A DNA stretch of 64,000 nt from Streptococcus mitis NCTC 12261. GTDB taxonomy: Bacteria > Bacillota > Bacilli > Lactobacillales > Streptococcaceae. Made by a program: the position numbers and the translations under genes. Shown piece by piece: positions 46,675 through 56,331 of this stretch. The first letter of the stretch is position 1. Each line of letters opens with the position of its first letter. Under the pieces are notes generated by a model that was given only the letters and a program-made list of their open reading frames with translations, did not search any database and was not told where the DNA came from. The stretch lies in the NCBI RefSeq assembly GCF_000148585.2, contig NZ_CP028414.1:859501-923500 (forward strand), read 5' to 3'.

Positions 46675-47367
46675 TTGTCCTACAAATTTCTACTTTTCGA
46701 CCTTGACCACACTCTTCTTGATTTTGATGCTGCTGAGGATGTGGCTTTGACGCAACTTCTAAAAGAAGAAGGGGTTGCAGATATTCAGGCCTACAAAGAC
46801 TTTTACGTTCCCATGAACAAGGCTCTCTGGAAGGATTTGGAGCAAAAGAAAATTAGTAAACAAGAGCTGGTTAACACGCGCTTTTCTCGTTTATTTGCTC
46901 ATTTTGGACAGGAAAAAGACGGTAGTTTTCTAGCCCAACGTTACCAGTTTTACCTATCCCAGCAAGGGCAAGCTTTTTCAGGTGCTCATGAACTTTTAGA
47001 TAGCCTCATCGAGCGTGATTATGACTTATATGCTGCGACAAATGGGATTACTGCTATTCAGACGGGACGTTTGGCTCAATCTGGTCTGGCACCTTATTTC
47101 AATCAAGTCTTTATCTCAGAACAATTGCAAACACAAAAGCCTGATGCTCTCTTTTATGAAAAGATTGGTCAACAGATTGCAGGTTTTAGTAAAGAAAAGA
47201 CGTTGATGTTTGGAGATTCCCTAACCGCCGATATTCAAGGTGGCAATAATGCGGGGATTGACACTATCTGGTACAATCCTCATCACCTCGAAAATCCCAC
47301 ACAAGCCCAGCCGACTTACGAAATCCATTCTTACCAAGACTTGCTGGATTGCTTAGATAAACTGTAA
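46675..47367 (+). CDS. HAD-superfamily hydrolase, YjjG/YfnB type
   Basis: Probable nucleotide or sugar-phosphate phosphatase. 230 aa with motif [11 protein letters not shown] (Asp9, Asp11), motif II in YAATNG, motif III Lys in QKPDALFY, and motif [14 protein letters not shown]. The start is TTG at 46675 with AGAAAGG about 12 bases upstream, a weak arrangement but needed to include motif I. It lies 38 bases after the cassette, with no promoter seen between. Confidence 0.9.
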   Translation: MSYKFLLFDLDHTLLDFDAAEDVALTQLLKEEGVADIQAYKDFYVPMNKALWKDLEQKKISKQELVNTRFSRLFAHFGQEKDGSFLAQRYQFYLSQQGQAFSGAHELLDSLIERDYDLYAATNGITAIQTGRLAQSGLAPYFNQVFISEQLQTQKPDALFYEKIGQQIAGFSKEKTLMFGDSLTADIQGGNNAGIDTIWYNPHHLENPTQAQPTYEIHSYQDLLDCLDKL

Positions 47368-47393
47368 AAAGTGGTTTAGAAAGCCACTTTTTG
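47366..47393 (+). terminator. Terminator of HAD gene
   Basis: AAAAGTGG pairs with CCACTTTT. The T-run merges with the next promoter. Confidence 0.75.
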
Positions 47394-47400
47394 CTATAAT
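47392..47400 (+). promoter_or_regulatory. Promoter of ung operon
   Basis: TGCTATAAT, an extended -10 element, starting inside the T-run of the preceding terminator. Confidence 0.65.
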
Positions 47401-47428
47401 AGAGGCAGTAAAAACGAAGGAGTCGGCT

Positions 47429-48082
47429 ATGGAACATTCGTCTTGGCATGCTTTGATTAAGGAGCAATTACCTGAGGGTTATTTCGGGAAAATCAATCAG
47501 TTTATGAATCAGGTCTATGCTCAGGGGACTATTTATCCACCCAAGGAAAAGGTTTTTCAGGCTCTCTTGACAACACCGCTTGAAGAAGTTAAGGTGGTGA
47601 TTCTAGGGCAAGATCCCTATCACGGGCCAGGTCAAGCGCAGGGCTTGAGTTTTTCTGTACCGGACTCTATCCCAGCTCCACCATCCTTGCAAAATATCTT
47701 GAAAGAATTGTCAGATGATATCGGGGTTAAGAAATCTCATGATTTGACAGCTTGGGCTGAGCAAGGAGTCTTACTTCTTAATGCTTGTTTGACAGTTCCG
47801 GCTGGACGGGCTAATGGTCATGCTGGGCAGATATGGGAGCCTTTTACGGATGCTGTGATTCAGGTGGTCAATCATCTAGATAGACAAGTCGTTTTTGTAC
47901 TCTGGGGAGCTTATGCACGCAAGAAGAAGGCCTTAGTTACCAATCCTCATCACTTGATTATCGAATCAGCCCATCCCAGTCCTTTGTCAGTTTATAGAGG
48001 ATTTTGGGGTTCCAAGCCTTTTTCCAAGGCCAATGCATTCTTAAAAGAAACAGGACAAGAGCCAATCGATTGGCTTAGATAA
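47429..48082 (+). CDS. ung: Uracil-DNA glycosylase
   Basis: Removes uracil from DNA. 217 aa, family 1. Seen: the water-activating motif [17 protein letters not shown] with Asp62, and the minor-groove loop [13 protein letters not shown] with catalytic His. First of ung-mutX-pyrC, which are 9-12 bases apart. Confidence 0.97.
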   Translation: MEHSSWHALIKEQLPEGYFGKINQFMNQVYAQGTIYPPKEKVFQALLTTPLEEVKVVILGQDPYHGPGQAQGLSFSVPDSIPAPPSLQNILKELSDDIGVKKSHDLTAWAEQGVLLLNACLTVPAGRANGHAGQIWEPFTDAVIQVVNHLDRQVVFVLWGAYARKKKALVTNPHHLIIESAHPSPLSVYRGFWGSKPFSKANAFLKETGQEPIDWLR

Positions 48083-48091
48083 GGAGAAAAT

Positions 48092-48556
48092 ATGCCTCAG
48101 TTAGCGACGATTTGCTACATTGATAACGGGAAAGAACTGCTTATGCTCCACCGTAATAAGAAGCCAAATGATGTTCATGAAGGAAAATGGATTGGTGTGG
48201 GTGGTAAGCTAGAGCGAGGAGAGACACCTCAGGAATGCGCGGCGCGTGAAATCCTTGAGGAAACAGGGCTCAAAGCCAAGCCAGTTCTAAAAGGTGTCAT
48301 CACTTTTCCTGAATTTACACCAGATTTAGACTGGTACACCTATGTTTTTAAGGTGACGGAGTTCGAGGGGGATTTGATTGACTGCAATGAGGGGACGCTG
48401 GAATGGGTTCCTTATGATGAGGTTTTGAGCAAGCCGACTTGGGAAGGTGACCATACCTTTGTTGAGTGGCTTTTAGAGGACAAACCCTTCTTTTCAGCTA
48501 AGTTTGTTTATGATGGGGATAAATTGTTGGATACCCAAGTTGATTTTTATGAATAA
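48092..48556 (+). CDS. mutX: Nudix hydrolase, MutX/MutT-type 8-oxo-dGTPase
   Basis: Cleans oxidised nucleotides from the pool. 154 aa with a complete Nudix box (GGKLERGETPQECAAREILE then ETG). It is coupled with ung in a DNA-maintenance pair. AAGGAG precedes the ATG. Confidence 0.92.
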   Translation: MPQLATICYIDNGKELLMLHRNKKPNDVHEGKWIGVGGKLERGETPQECAAREILEETGLKAKPVLKGVITFPEFTPDLDWYTYVFKVTEFEGDLIDCNEGTLEWVPYDEVLSKPTWEGDHTFVEWLLEDKPFFSAKFVYDGDKLLDTQVDFYE

Positions 48557-48568
48557 AGGAGAAAGCAG

Positions 48569-49837
48569 ATGCTACTAATCAAAAATGGTCGTGTAATGGA
48601 TCCCAAGTCTGGTTTGGATCAAGTGTGTGATGTCTTGGTTGAAGATGGAAAGATTATCAAAATTGCGCCTGAAATTAAAGAAGAAGGCGCAGAAATCCTG
48701 GATGCCACAGGTCTTGTAGTTGCTCCTGGCTTGGTTGATATCCATGTTCATTTTCGTGAACCTGGTCAGACCCACAAGGAAGACATCCATACTGGTGCCC
48801 TAGCAGCCGCTGCAGGTGGTTTTACCACGGTTGTCATGATGGCTAATACTAGTCCAACCATTTCAGACGTGGAGACTTTGCAAGAAGTTCTCCAGTCAGC
48901 TGCCAAAGAGAAGATTAATGTTAAGACGGTTGCGACCATTACTAAGAATTTTAATGGGCAAGATTTGACTGACTTTAAAGCACTCTTAGAAGCTGGAGCT
49001 GTTGGTTTTTCTGATGACGGTATTCCGCTTGAGAGCAGTAAAGTTGTCAAGGAAGCCATGGAGGAAGCTAAAAAGCTTAATACCTTTATTAGTCTTCATG
49101 AGGAAGATCCAGGTTTGAACGGTGTTCTTGGCTTTAATGAAAATATCGCTAAAGAACATTTCCATATCTGCGGTGCGACTGGGGTGGCTGAGTACGCTAT
49201 GATGGCGCGTGATGTCATGATTGCCTATGCAACTAAGGCTCATGTCCATATTCAGCATTTGTCTAAGGAAGAAAGTGTCAAAGTAGTTGAGTTTGCTCAA
49301 GGGCTAGGCGCGCAAGTCACAGCAGAAGTAGCGCCACAGCATTTCTCTAAGACAGAAGCACTTCTTTTGACACAAGGTAGCAATGCTAAGATGAATCCAC
49401 CGCTTCGCTTGGAATCAGACCGTCGTGCGGTGATTGAAGGTCTCAAGTCAGGCGTCATCACAGTTATCGCGACTGACCATGCGCCTCACCATGCGGATGA
49501 AAAAAATGTCGAAGATATTACCAAAGCGCCATCTGGTATGACTGGTTTGGAAACATCTCTTTCTCTAGGTTTAACTTATTTGGTGGAAGCTGGGGAGTTG
49601 AGTTTGATGGAATTACTCGAAAAAATGACATACAATCCAGCAAAACTATATAACTTTGAAGCAGGCTACCTAGCTGAAAATGGTCCTGCTGATATTACTA
49701 TTTTTGATGCCAAGGCTGACCGTCTTGTTGATTCACATTTTGCTTCTAAAGCAGCCAATTCACCATTTATCGGTGAAACCTTAAAAGGGCAGGTCAAATA
49801 TACCATCTGTAAAGGACAAATTGTCTATGAAAACTAG
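48569..49837 (+). CDS. pyrC: Dihydroorotase
   Basis: Third step of de novo pyrimidine synthesis. 422 aa, type I dihydroorotase. Zinc ligands seen: His59 and His61 ([10 protein letters not shown]), plus later HEEDPG, HICGATG and the Asp in ATDHAPH. AAGGAG precedes the ATG. It sits apart from other pyr genes in a ung-mutX-pyrC group. Confidence 0.97.
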   Translation: MLLIKNGRVMDPKSGLDQVCDVLVEDGKIIKIAPEIKEEGAEILDATGLVVAPGLVDIHVHFREPGQTHKEDIHTGALAAAAGGFTTVVMMANTSPTISDVETLQEVLQSAAKEKINVKTVATITKNFNGQDLTDFKALLEAGAVGFSDDGIPLESSKVVKEAMEEAKKLNTFISLHEEDPGLNGVLGFNENIAKEHFHICGATGVAEYAMMARDVMIAYATKAHVHIQHLSKEESVKVVEFAQGLGAQVTAEVAPQHFSKTEALLLTQGSNAKMNPPLRLESDRRAVIEGLKSGVITVIATDHAPHHADEKNVEDITKAPSGMTGLETSLSLGLTYLVEAGELSLMELLEKMTYNPAKLYNFEAGYLAENGPADITIFDAKADRLVDSHFASKAANSPFIGETLKGQVKYTICKGQIVYEN

Positions 49838-49878
49838 TTGGAATCCTGCTCTATAATGTTAAAGAATAGAGACTTTTT

Positions 49879-51240
49879 ATGTATCCAACTCATCGTTTTA
49901 AAGACAAGTTTATCTTATTTCTTAAGATATTCTTCCCGATTATGATCTACCAATTTGCCAATTATTCCGCTTCATTTGTAGATACCACTATGACTGGTCA
50001 ATACAATACCATGGATTTGGCTGGTGTCTCTACAGCAACTAGTTTATGGAACCCTTTTTTCACATTTTTGACAGGTATCGTCTATGCTATGATTCCCATT
50101 ATTGGACACAATTTAGGTAGAGGAAAAAAGGAAGAAGTTGCTTCAGATTTTTATCAGTTTATTTATATAGCTTTAGGACTTTCTATCTTCTTATTTGGAT
50201 TGGTAATTTTCCTAGCCCCACCGATTTTGAATCATATTGGCTTAGAACCAAAGGTAGCAGCAGTAGCTGTACACTACTTACAGTTTTTAGCGATCGGAAT
50301 TATCCCTCTCCTACTTTTTAGTGTTATCCGTTCCTTGTTAGATTCCTTGGGCTTGACAAAACTTTCCATGTATCTGATGCTTTTGTTGCTTCCTTTAAAT
50401 AGTGGCTTTAACTATCTCTTGATTTATGGAGTTTTTGGCTTGCCTGAGTTAGGAGGAGCAGGAGCTGGTTTAGGAACATCTCTAGCTTATTGGTGCCTTC
50501 TAGCCATTTCAATTTTCATTTTGATAAAGAATAAGAAGCTAAAAGAATATCAGTTTTCCAAAATCACCCCTCTTGATTTTGAAAGAATAAAGGAAGGTGT
50601 CCGACTTGGTTTGCCAATAGGAGGAACAGTTTTTGCTGAAGTAGCTGTTTTCTCTGTAGTTGGTTTGTTAATGGCTAAATTTTCATCGCTCATTATAGCC
50701 AGTCATCAATCTGCTATGAATTTTTCAACACTCATGTACGCCTTTCCTATGAGTATTTCTTCCGCTATGGCGATTGTTGTATCTTATGAACTTGGAGCTA
50801 AACGGTTCCAAGATGCCAAAAAATTTATTCATATTGGAAGAAGTGTAGCTCTCGTTTTTGCGGCCTTCACCTTAACCTTCCTTTACATTTTTAGGGGAAA
50901 TGTGGCTAGTCTTTATGGTAACGACCCAGAATTTATCGATTTGACAGCGCGCTTTTTGACTTATAGTCTTTTCTTCCAGTTAGCAGATACCTTTGCAGCA
51001 CCGCTCCAGGGAATTTTACGGGGGTATAAGGATACCGTTATTCCTTTTTGCCTTGGTTTGGTTGGTTACTGGGGGGTGACACTCCCAGTAGCTATGGTAT
51101 TTGATTCCCTAACAGATTTTGGAGCCTATTCTTACTGGATCGGCTTGATTATTAGTTTGGTTGTGAGTGGGGTTCTCTACCGTTGGCGTTTAACTGTGAT
51201 TATGAAGAGATTTGAATCTTTAGAAAAATCTAAACGCTAA
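49879..51240 (+). CDS. MATE-family efflux transporter
   Basis: Cation-coupled exporter of drugs or metabolites. 453 aa with twelve hydrophobic segments. Conserved MATE features: DTTMTGQYNTMDLAGVS near residue 35 and PLQGILRGYKDTVIPF near 375. Substrate not inferable. A strong terminator follows. Confidence 0.9.
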   Translation: MYPTHRFKDKFILFLKIFFPIMIYQFANYSASFVDTTMTGQYNTMDLAGVSTATSLWNPFFTFLTGIVYAMIPIIGHNLGRGKKEEVASDFYQFIYIALGLSIFLFGLVIFLAPPILNHIGLEPKVAAVAVHYLQFLAIGIIPLLLFSVIRSLLDSLGLTKLSMYLMLLLLPLNSGFNYLLIYGVFGLPELGGAGAGLGTSLAYWCLLAISIFILIKNKKLKEYQFSKITPLDFERIKEGVRLGLPIGGTVFAEVAVFSVVGLLMAKFSSLIIASHQSAMNFSTLMYAFPMSISSAMAIVVSYELGAKRFQDAKKFIHIGRSVALVFAAFTLTFLYIFRGNVASLYGNDPEFIDLTARFLTYSLFFQLADTFAAPLQGILRGYKDTVIPFCLGLVGYWGVTLPVAMVFDSLTDFGAYSYWIGLIISLVVSGVLYRWRLTVIMKRFESLEKSKR

Positions 51241-51266
51241 AAAGTTTGTGAAAAAATATTCTTGAT

Positions 51267-51303
51267 AAGAAAATCCCTTATTTCTATGGGGTTTTCTTTT
51301 TTA
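51267..51303 (+). terminator. Terminator of MATE gene
   Basis: AAGAAAATCCC pairs with GGGGTTTTCTT and is followed by more T. Confidence 0.8.
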
Positions 51304-51330
51304 ATTTGTGAAATTTTCTTTAGAAAAACT

Positions 51331-51359
51331 TTGACAGTATTTGCCAAAAACGGTAAAAT
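51331..51359 (+). promoter_or_regulatory. Promoter of the pyruvate dehydrogenase operon
   Basis: TTGACA (51331-51336), 17 bases, TAAAAT (51354-51359), 34 bases before the first gene. Confidence 0.8.
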
Positions 51360-51393
51360 AGTAAGGTAAGAAGAAAGTTAGAAAGGCAAGAAG

Positions 51394-52362
51394 ATGTCAA
51401 TTTTAGATAAAAATCTTTTGCTAGAGATGTTCCGTAAGATGGAAGAAATCCGTCGTATGGACTTAAAAATTGCGCAATTAGTAAAGAAAGGGAAAGTGCC
51501 AGGAATGACGCACTTTTCTGTTGGAGAGGAAGCCGCTAACGTGGGTGCTATGTTGGCTCTCAATCCAGATGATCTAATCACATCAAACCACCGTGGTCAC
51601 GGACAAGCAATTGCCAAAGGGATTGACCTCAACGGAATGATGGCTGAAATCCTTGGCAAATACACTGGAACCTGTAAAGGTAAAGGTGGATCTATGCATA
51701 TTGCCGATCTTGATGCTGGTAACCTTGGTGCCAATGGTATCGTAGGTGGTGGTATGGGAATCGCTGTTGGTGCAGCCCTCAGTCAGCAAATGCAACATAC
51801 TGGAAAAATCGTTGTCTGCTTCTTTGGAGATGGTGCGACCAACGAAGGTGTTTTCCACGAAGCAGTAAATATGGCTTCTATCTGGAACCTGCCAGTCATT
51901 TTCTATTGCATCAACAACGGTTACGGTATCTCTGCGGATATCAAGAAAATGACTAATGTGAAGCATATCCATCAACGTAGCGCTGCTTATGGAATTCCTG
52001 GAATGTTCATCGAAGACGGTAACAATGTCATAGATGTCTATGAAGGATTTAAGAAAGCTGTAGATCATGTTCGTGGTGGCAATGGTCCAGTCTTGATTGA
52101 AAGTGTAACTTATCGCTGGCTTGGTCATTCATCATCTGACCCTGGTAAATATCGTACCCGCGAAGAAGTGGAATTGTGGAAACAAAAAGACCCAATCGAA
52201 AACCTTCGCAAGTACCTCATTGAAAACACTATTGCAAGTGCCGAAGAATTGGAAGAAATCCAAACGCAAGTCAAGGAAGCAGTAGAAGCTTCTGTTAAAT
52301 TTGCAGAAGAAAGTCCATTCCCACCGCTTGAATCAGCCTTTGAAGATATTTACGCAGACTAA
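51394..52362 (+). CDS. acoA: Pyruvate (acetoin-type) dehydrogenase E1 alpha
   Basis: TPP-dependent decarboxylase subunit. 322 aa. TPP motif seen: GDGATNEGVFHEAVNMASIW (about 149-168) with the closing NN. Often annotated as acetoin dehydrogenase, but in pneumococcus the orthologous complex works as pyruvate dehydrogenase. The phospho-loop-like YRWLGHSSSDP is present. First gene of E1a-E1b-E2-E3-lplA. Confidence 0.93.
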   Translation: MSILDKNLLLEMFRKMEEIRRMDLKIAQLVKKGKVPGMTHFSVGEEAANVGAMLALNPDDLITSNHRGHGQAIAKGIDLNGMMAEILGKYTGTCKGKGGSMHIADLDAGNLGANGIVGGGMGIAVGAALSQQMQHTGKIVVCFFGDGATNEGVFHEAVNMASIWNLPVIFYCINNGYGISADIKKMTNVKHIHQRSAAYGIPGMFIEDGNNVIDVYEGFKKAVDHVRGGNGPVLIESVTYRWLGHSSSDPGKYRTREEVELWKQKDPIENLRKYLIENTIASAEELEEIQTQVKEAVEASVKFAEESPFPPLESAFEDIYAD

Positions 52363-52377
52363 GGAGAAAGAGATAAA

Positions 52378-53370
52378 ATGGAAACAAAAACAATGTCCTT
52401 CCGTGACACCATTATCCTTGCTATGTCTGAGGAAATGCGTCGCGATGAAAATGTGTTCTTGATGGGAGAAGACGTCGGTGTCTTCGGAGGAGACTTCGGA
52501 ACTTCTGTTGGAATGCTTGAAGAATTTGGTCCAGAACGTGTTCGTGACTGTCCTATTTCTGAAGCTGCCATCTCTGGAGCAGCAGCAGGAGCAGCCATGA
52601 CAGGACTTCGTCCAATCGTTGATATGACCTTCATGGACTTCTCGGTTATTGCCATGGACAATATCGTCAACCAAGCTGCTAAAACACGTTACATGTTTGG
52701 TGGTAAAGGTCAGGTTCCAATGACTGTTCGTTGTGCAGCTGGTAACGGAGTTGGTTCTGCAGCCCAGCATTCACAATCTCTAGAGTCTTGGTTCACTCAT
52801 ATCCCAGGACTTAAGGTTGTAGCACCAGGTACGCCTGCGGACATGAAAGGACTGCTTAAGTCTTCTATCCGTGATAACAACCCTGTTATTATCCTTGAGT
52901 ACAAGTCAGAATTTAACCAAAAAGGGGAAGTACCAGTTGATCCAGACTATACGATTCCACTTGGAGTTGGGGAAATCAAACGTGAAGGTACGGATGTAAC
53001 AGTTGTTACTTATGGAAAAATGCTTCGCCGTGTGGTTCAAGCAGCTGAAGAATTAGCAGAAGAAGGAATTTCTGTTGAGATTGTTGACCCACGCACCCTT
53101 GTTCCGCTTGATAAGGAGATTATCATTAACTCAGTTAAGAAGACTGGTAAAGTTGTTCTGGTTAACGATGCCCATAAAACAAGCGGCTATATCGGTGAAA
53201 TTTCAGCTATTATTTCAGAATCAGAAGCATTTGACTATCTAGATGCACCAATCCGTCGTTGCGCAGGAGAAGATGTGCCAATGCCTTATGCACAAAACCT
53301 AGAAAATGCAATGATTCCAACCGTTGAAAGCATCAAAGATGCCATTCGTAAAACATATAACAAAGAATAG
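52378..53370 (+). CDS. acoB: Pyruvate (acetoin-type) dehydrogenase E1 beta
   Basis: 330 aa partner of E1 alpha, transketolase pyrimidine-binding plus C-terminal domains. Seen: MGEDVGVFGG and the invariant PISEAAISGAAAGAAM. AAGGAG precedes the ATG 15 bases after E1 alpha. Confidence 0.94.
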   Translation: METKTMSFRDTIILAMSEEMRRDENVFLMGEDVGVFGGDFGTSVGMLEEFGPERVRDCPISEAAISGAAAGAAMTGLRPIVDMTFMDFSVIAMDNIVNQAAKTRYMFGGKGQVPMTVRCAAGNGVGSAAQHSQSLESWFTHIPGLKVVAPGTPADMKGLLKSSIRDNNPVIILEYKSEFNQKGEVPVDPDYTIPLGVGEIKREGTDVTVVTYGKMLRRVVQAAEELAEEGISVEIVDPRTLVPLDKEIIINSVKKTGKVVLVNDAHKTSGYIGEISAIISESEAFDYLDAPIRRCAGEDVPMPYAQNLENAMIPTVESIKDAIRKTYNKE

Positions 53371-53372
53371 AA

Positions 53373-53394
53373 TTACATAAGATAAGTTATGTAA
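53373..53394. repeat. 22-bp dyad, copy 1
   Basis: TTACATAA-N6-TTATGTAA, 2 bases after the E1 beta stop. Identical arms recur at 59250 and near-identical arms at 57372. Confidence 0.75.
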
Positions 53395-53479
53395 ACAAAA
53401 TAAAGCTGACGAGAAACTTTGTATCTTTTAGGTACGGAGCTCTTCGTCCTTAATATCTTAGTATAGAATTGGAGAGGTC

Positions 53480-54523
53480 ATGGCTGATGACAAGCTAAGA
53501 GCGACTCCTGCGGCTAGAAAGTTAGCGGATGATTTAGGGATCAACCTCTACGACGTTTCTGGCTCAGGTGCAAACGGTCGTGTCCACAAAGAAGACGTGG
53601 AAACTTATAAAGACACAAATGTGGTTCGCATTTCGCCACTTGCAAAACGAATTGCCCTCGAACATAACATTGCTTGGCAGGAAATCCAAGGAACTGGTCA
53701 TCGTGGTAAAATCATGAAGAAGGATGTTTTGGCCTTGCTTCCTGAAAATATCGAAAACGACACCATCAAGTCTCCTGCTCAGATTGAAAAAGTGGAAGAA
53801 GTTCCTGATAACGTAACACCATACGGTGAAATTGAGCGTATTCCAATGACACCAATGCGTAAGGTTATTGCCCAACGGATGGTTGAATCTTACCTAACTG
53901 CGCCAACCTTCACTCTCAACTATGAAGTTGATATGACTGAAATGTTGGCTCTTCGTAAGAAGGTGCTTGAACCAATCATGGAAGCAACTGGGAAGAAGAC
54001 TACTGTAACAGACCTTCTTTCACTTGCAGTTGTTAAGACTCTTATGAAACACCCATACATCAACGCTTCATTGACAGAAGATGGCAAGACTATTATCACT
54101 CACAACTATGTCAATCTTGCCATGGCAGTTGGGATGGATAATGGATTAATGACACCTGTTGTTTACAATGCTGAGAAGATGAGTCTTTCAGAACTGGTTG
54201 TAGCCTTCAAGGATGTTATTGGCCGTACCTTGGATGGTAAATTAGCTCCAAGCGAACTGCAAAATTCAACTTTCACAATCAGTAATTTGGGAATGTTTGG
54301 TGTTCAGTCTTTTGGTCCTATCATCAACCAACCAAACTCAGCTATCCTTGGTGTGAGTTCGACAATCGAGAAGCCAGTTGTAGTCAATGGTGAAATTGTG
54401 ATTCGCCCAATCATGAGCCTTGGTTTAACAATTGACCACCGTGTCGTAGATGGTATGGCTGGTGCTAAGTTTATGAAAGACTTGAAAGAATTGATTGAAA
54501 ATCCAATCTCAATGTTGATTTAA
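53480..54523 (+). CDS. acoC: Dihydrolipoamide acetyltransferase E2 without lipoyl domain
   Basis: Core acyltransferase of the complex. 347 aa. There are two successive peripheral-subunit-binding domains (about 6-42, ATPAARKLADDLGINLYDVSGSG; about 50-86, SPLAKRIALEHNIAWQEIQGTG), then the catalytic domain with DHRVVDG (His320). No lipoyl domain precedes them, and the 109-base gap upstream is not coding. The lipoyl domain is instead on E3. GGAGAGG precedes the ATG. Confidence 0.94.
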   Translation: MADDKLRATPAARKLADDLGINLYDVSGSGANGRVHKEDVETYKDTNVVRISPLAKRIALEHNIAWQEIQGTGHRGKIMKKDVLALLPENIENDTIKSPAQIEKVEEVPDNVTPYGEIERIPMTPMRKVIAQRMVESYLTAPTFTLNYEVDMTEMLALRKKVLEPIMEATGKKTTVTDLLSLAVVKTLMKHPYINASLTEDGKTIITHNYVNLAMAVGMDNGLMTPVVYNAEKMSLSELVVAFKDVIGRTLDGKLAPSELQNSTFTISNLGMFGVQSFGPIINQPNSAILGVSSTIEKPVVVNGEIVIRPIMSLGLTIDHRVVDGMAGAKFMKDLKELIENPISMLI

Positions 54524-54568
54524 GTACAAGAGTATTCATTTTTAAGATATAGATAAAGGAAGGAAGAC

Positions 54569-56272
54569 ATGGCCTTAGAAGTAATTATGCCAAAAGCCGG
54601 CGTGGATATGACAGAAGGACAAATCGTCCAATGGAATAAAAAAGTCGGAGAATTTGTAAAAGAAGGAGAAATCCTTTTGGAAATCATGACTGATAAAGTC
54701 AGCATGGAATTGGAAGCCGAAGAAGATGGGTACTTGATTGCTATCCTCAAAGGGGACGGTGAAACAGTCCCTGTAACGGAAGTTATCGGTTACCTTGGCG
54801 AAGAAGGGGAAAATATCCCAACAGCTGGAGCAGCAGCGCCAGAAGCTAGCCCTGTACCTACAGCAAGTGCTTCAAACGATGATGGTAAGAGCGATGATGC
54901 TTTTGATATCGTTGTGATTGGTGGAGGTCCTGCTGGTTATGTTGCAGCCATTAAAGCTGCCCAACTCGGTGGGAAGGTTGCCCTTGTTGAGAAATCTGAA
55001 CTCGGTGGAACCTGCTTGAACCGTGGATGTATCCCAACTAAAACCTACCTACATAACGCTGAAATTATTGAAAATATCGGTCATGCTGCAAATCGTGGTA
55101 TTGTGATTGAAAATCCTAACTTCACTGTTGATATGGACAAACTCCTTGAAACCAAGTCTAAGGTAGTCAATACTTTGGTTGGTGGAGTTGCTGGTCTTCT
55201 TCGTAGCTACGGAGTTACTGTTCATAAAGGAATTGGTACCATTACTAAAGACAAGAACGTCTTGGTAAATGGCTCTGAATTACTTGAAACCAAGAAAATC
55301 ATCCTTGCTGGTGGTTCAAAAGTCAGCAAGATCAACATCCCTGGTATGGAATCTCCACTTGTCATGACCAGCGACGACATCCTTGAAATGAACGAAGTAC
55401 CAGAAAGTCTTGTTATCATCGGTGGTGGTGTTGTCGGTATCGAGCTCGGTCAGGCCTTCATGACATTTGGTTCAAAAGTGACTGTTATCGAAATGATGGA
55501 TCGTATCGTGCCAGCTATGGATTCAGAAGTTTCTAAGAACCTTCGCTTGATCCTTGAACGTAAAGGAATGACCATCTTGACTGGTACTAAACTGCAAGAA
55601 ATCATCGAAGAAAATGGTCAACTTCGTATTAAAGTTGAAGGAAAAGACGATATCATTGCAAATAAAGCTCTTCTTTCAATCGGTCGTGTGCCAGACCTTG
55701 AAGGTATTGGAGAGGTTGAGTTTGAATTGGATCGTGGTCGTATCAAGGTCAACGAATACATGGAAACTTCTGTTCCAGGTATCTACGCACCAGGTGATAT
55801 TAATGGTACTAAGATGTTGGCTCACGCAGCTTTCCGTATGGGTGAAGTTGCCGCTGAAAATGCCCTTAAAGGAAATCATGCTGTTGCCAAATTGAATTTG
55901 ACTCCTGCAGCTATCTACACTCTTCCTGAAGTAGCAGCAGTAGGTTTGACAGAAGAACAAGCCCGTGAGAAATACGATGTAGCCATCGGTAAGTTCAACT
56001 TTGCTGCTAACGGTCGTGCTATTGCATCGGATGCAGCTCAAGGTTTCGTTAAAGTTATTGCGGATAAGAAATACGGAGAAATCCTTGGTGTTCATATCAT
56101 CGGTCCTGCAGCTGCAGAATTGATCAATGAAGCATCGAGCATTATCGAAATGGAAATTACTGTTGAAGAAATGCTGAAGACTATCCACGGACACCCAACC
56201 TACTCTGAAGTGATGTACGAAGCATTTGCGGATGTTTTAGGAATGGCCATCCATTCACCTAAGAAAAAATAA
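54569..56272 (+). CDS. lpdA: Dihydrolipoamide dehydrogenase E3 with N-terminal lipoyl domain
   Basis: Reoxidises lipoamide with FAD and NAD. 567 aa: a lipoyl domain at about 1-80 with Lys43 (MTDKVSMELE), an Ala/Pro-rich linker (about 85-110), the FAD domain (IVVIGGGPAGYVAAIKAAQLGG), the redox pair GGTCLNRGCIPTK, the NAD domain (IIGGGVVGIELG) and the dimer domain with HGHPTYSE. In pneumococcus the equivalent protein carries its own lipoyl substrate. Confidence 0.96.
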   Translation: MALEVIMPKAGVDMTEGQIVQWNKKVGEFVKEGEILLEIMTDKVSMELEAEEDGYLIAILKGDGETVPVTEVIGYLGEEGENIPTAGAAAPEASPVPTASASNDDGKSDDAFDIVVIGGGPAGYVAAIKAAQLGGKVALVEKSELGGTCLNRGCIPTKTYLHNAEIIENIGHAANRGIVIENPNFTVDMDKLLETKSKVVNTLVGGVAGLLRSYGVTVHKGIGTITKDKNVLVNGSELLETKKIILAGGSKVSKINIPGMESPLVMTSDDILEMNEVPESLVIIGGGVVGIELGQAFMTFGSKVTVIEMMDRIVPAMDSEVSKNLRLILERKGMTILTGTKLQEIIEENGQLRIKVEGKDDIIANKALLSIGRVPDLEGIGEVEFELDRGRIKVNEYMETSVPGIYAPGDINGTKMLAHAAFRMGEVAAENALKGNHAVAKLNLTPAAIYTLPEVAAVGLTEEQAREKYDVAIGKFNFAANGRAIASDAAQGFVKVIADKKYGEILGVHIIGPAAAELINEASSIIEMEITVEEMLKTIHGHPTYSEVMYEAFADVLGMAIHSPKKK

Positions 56273-56286
56273 AAGAAAGATAGATT

Positions 56287-56311
56287 AGACTGGAAAGGTG
56301 TTTTCCAGTCT
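56287..56311 (+). other. Hairpin between lpdA and lplA
   Basis: AGACTGGAAA pairs with TTTCCAGTCT, extended by GATAG/CTATC. No T-run follows, so transcription probably continues into lplA. Confidence 0.55.
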
Positions 56312-56331
56312 CTATCGTATAAAGGGATATC

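Noticed and set aside
52333..52770. Minus-strand frame opposite the E1 beta gene
   Set aside because: Antisense shadow with a Cys/Ser/His-rich translation and no ribosome site.
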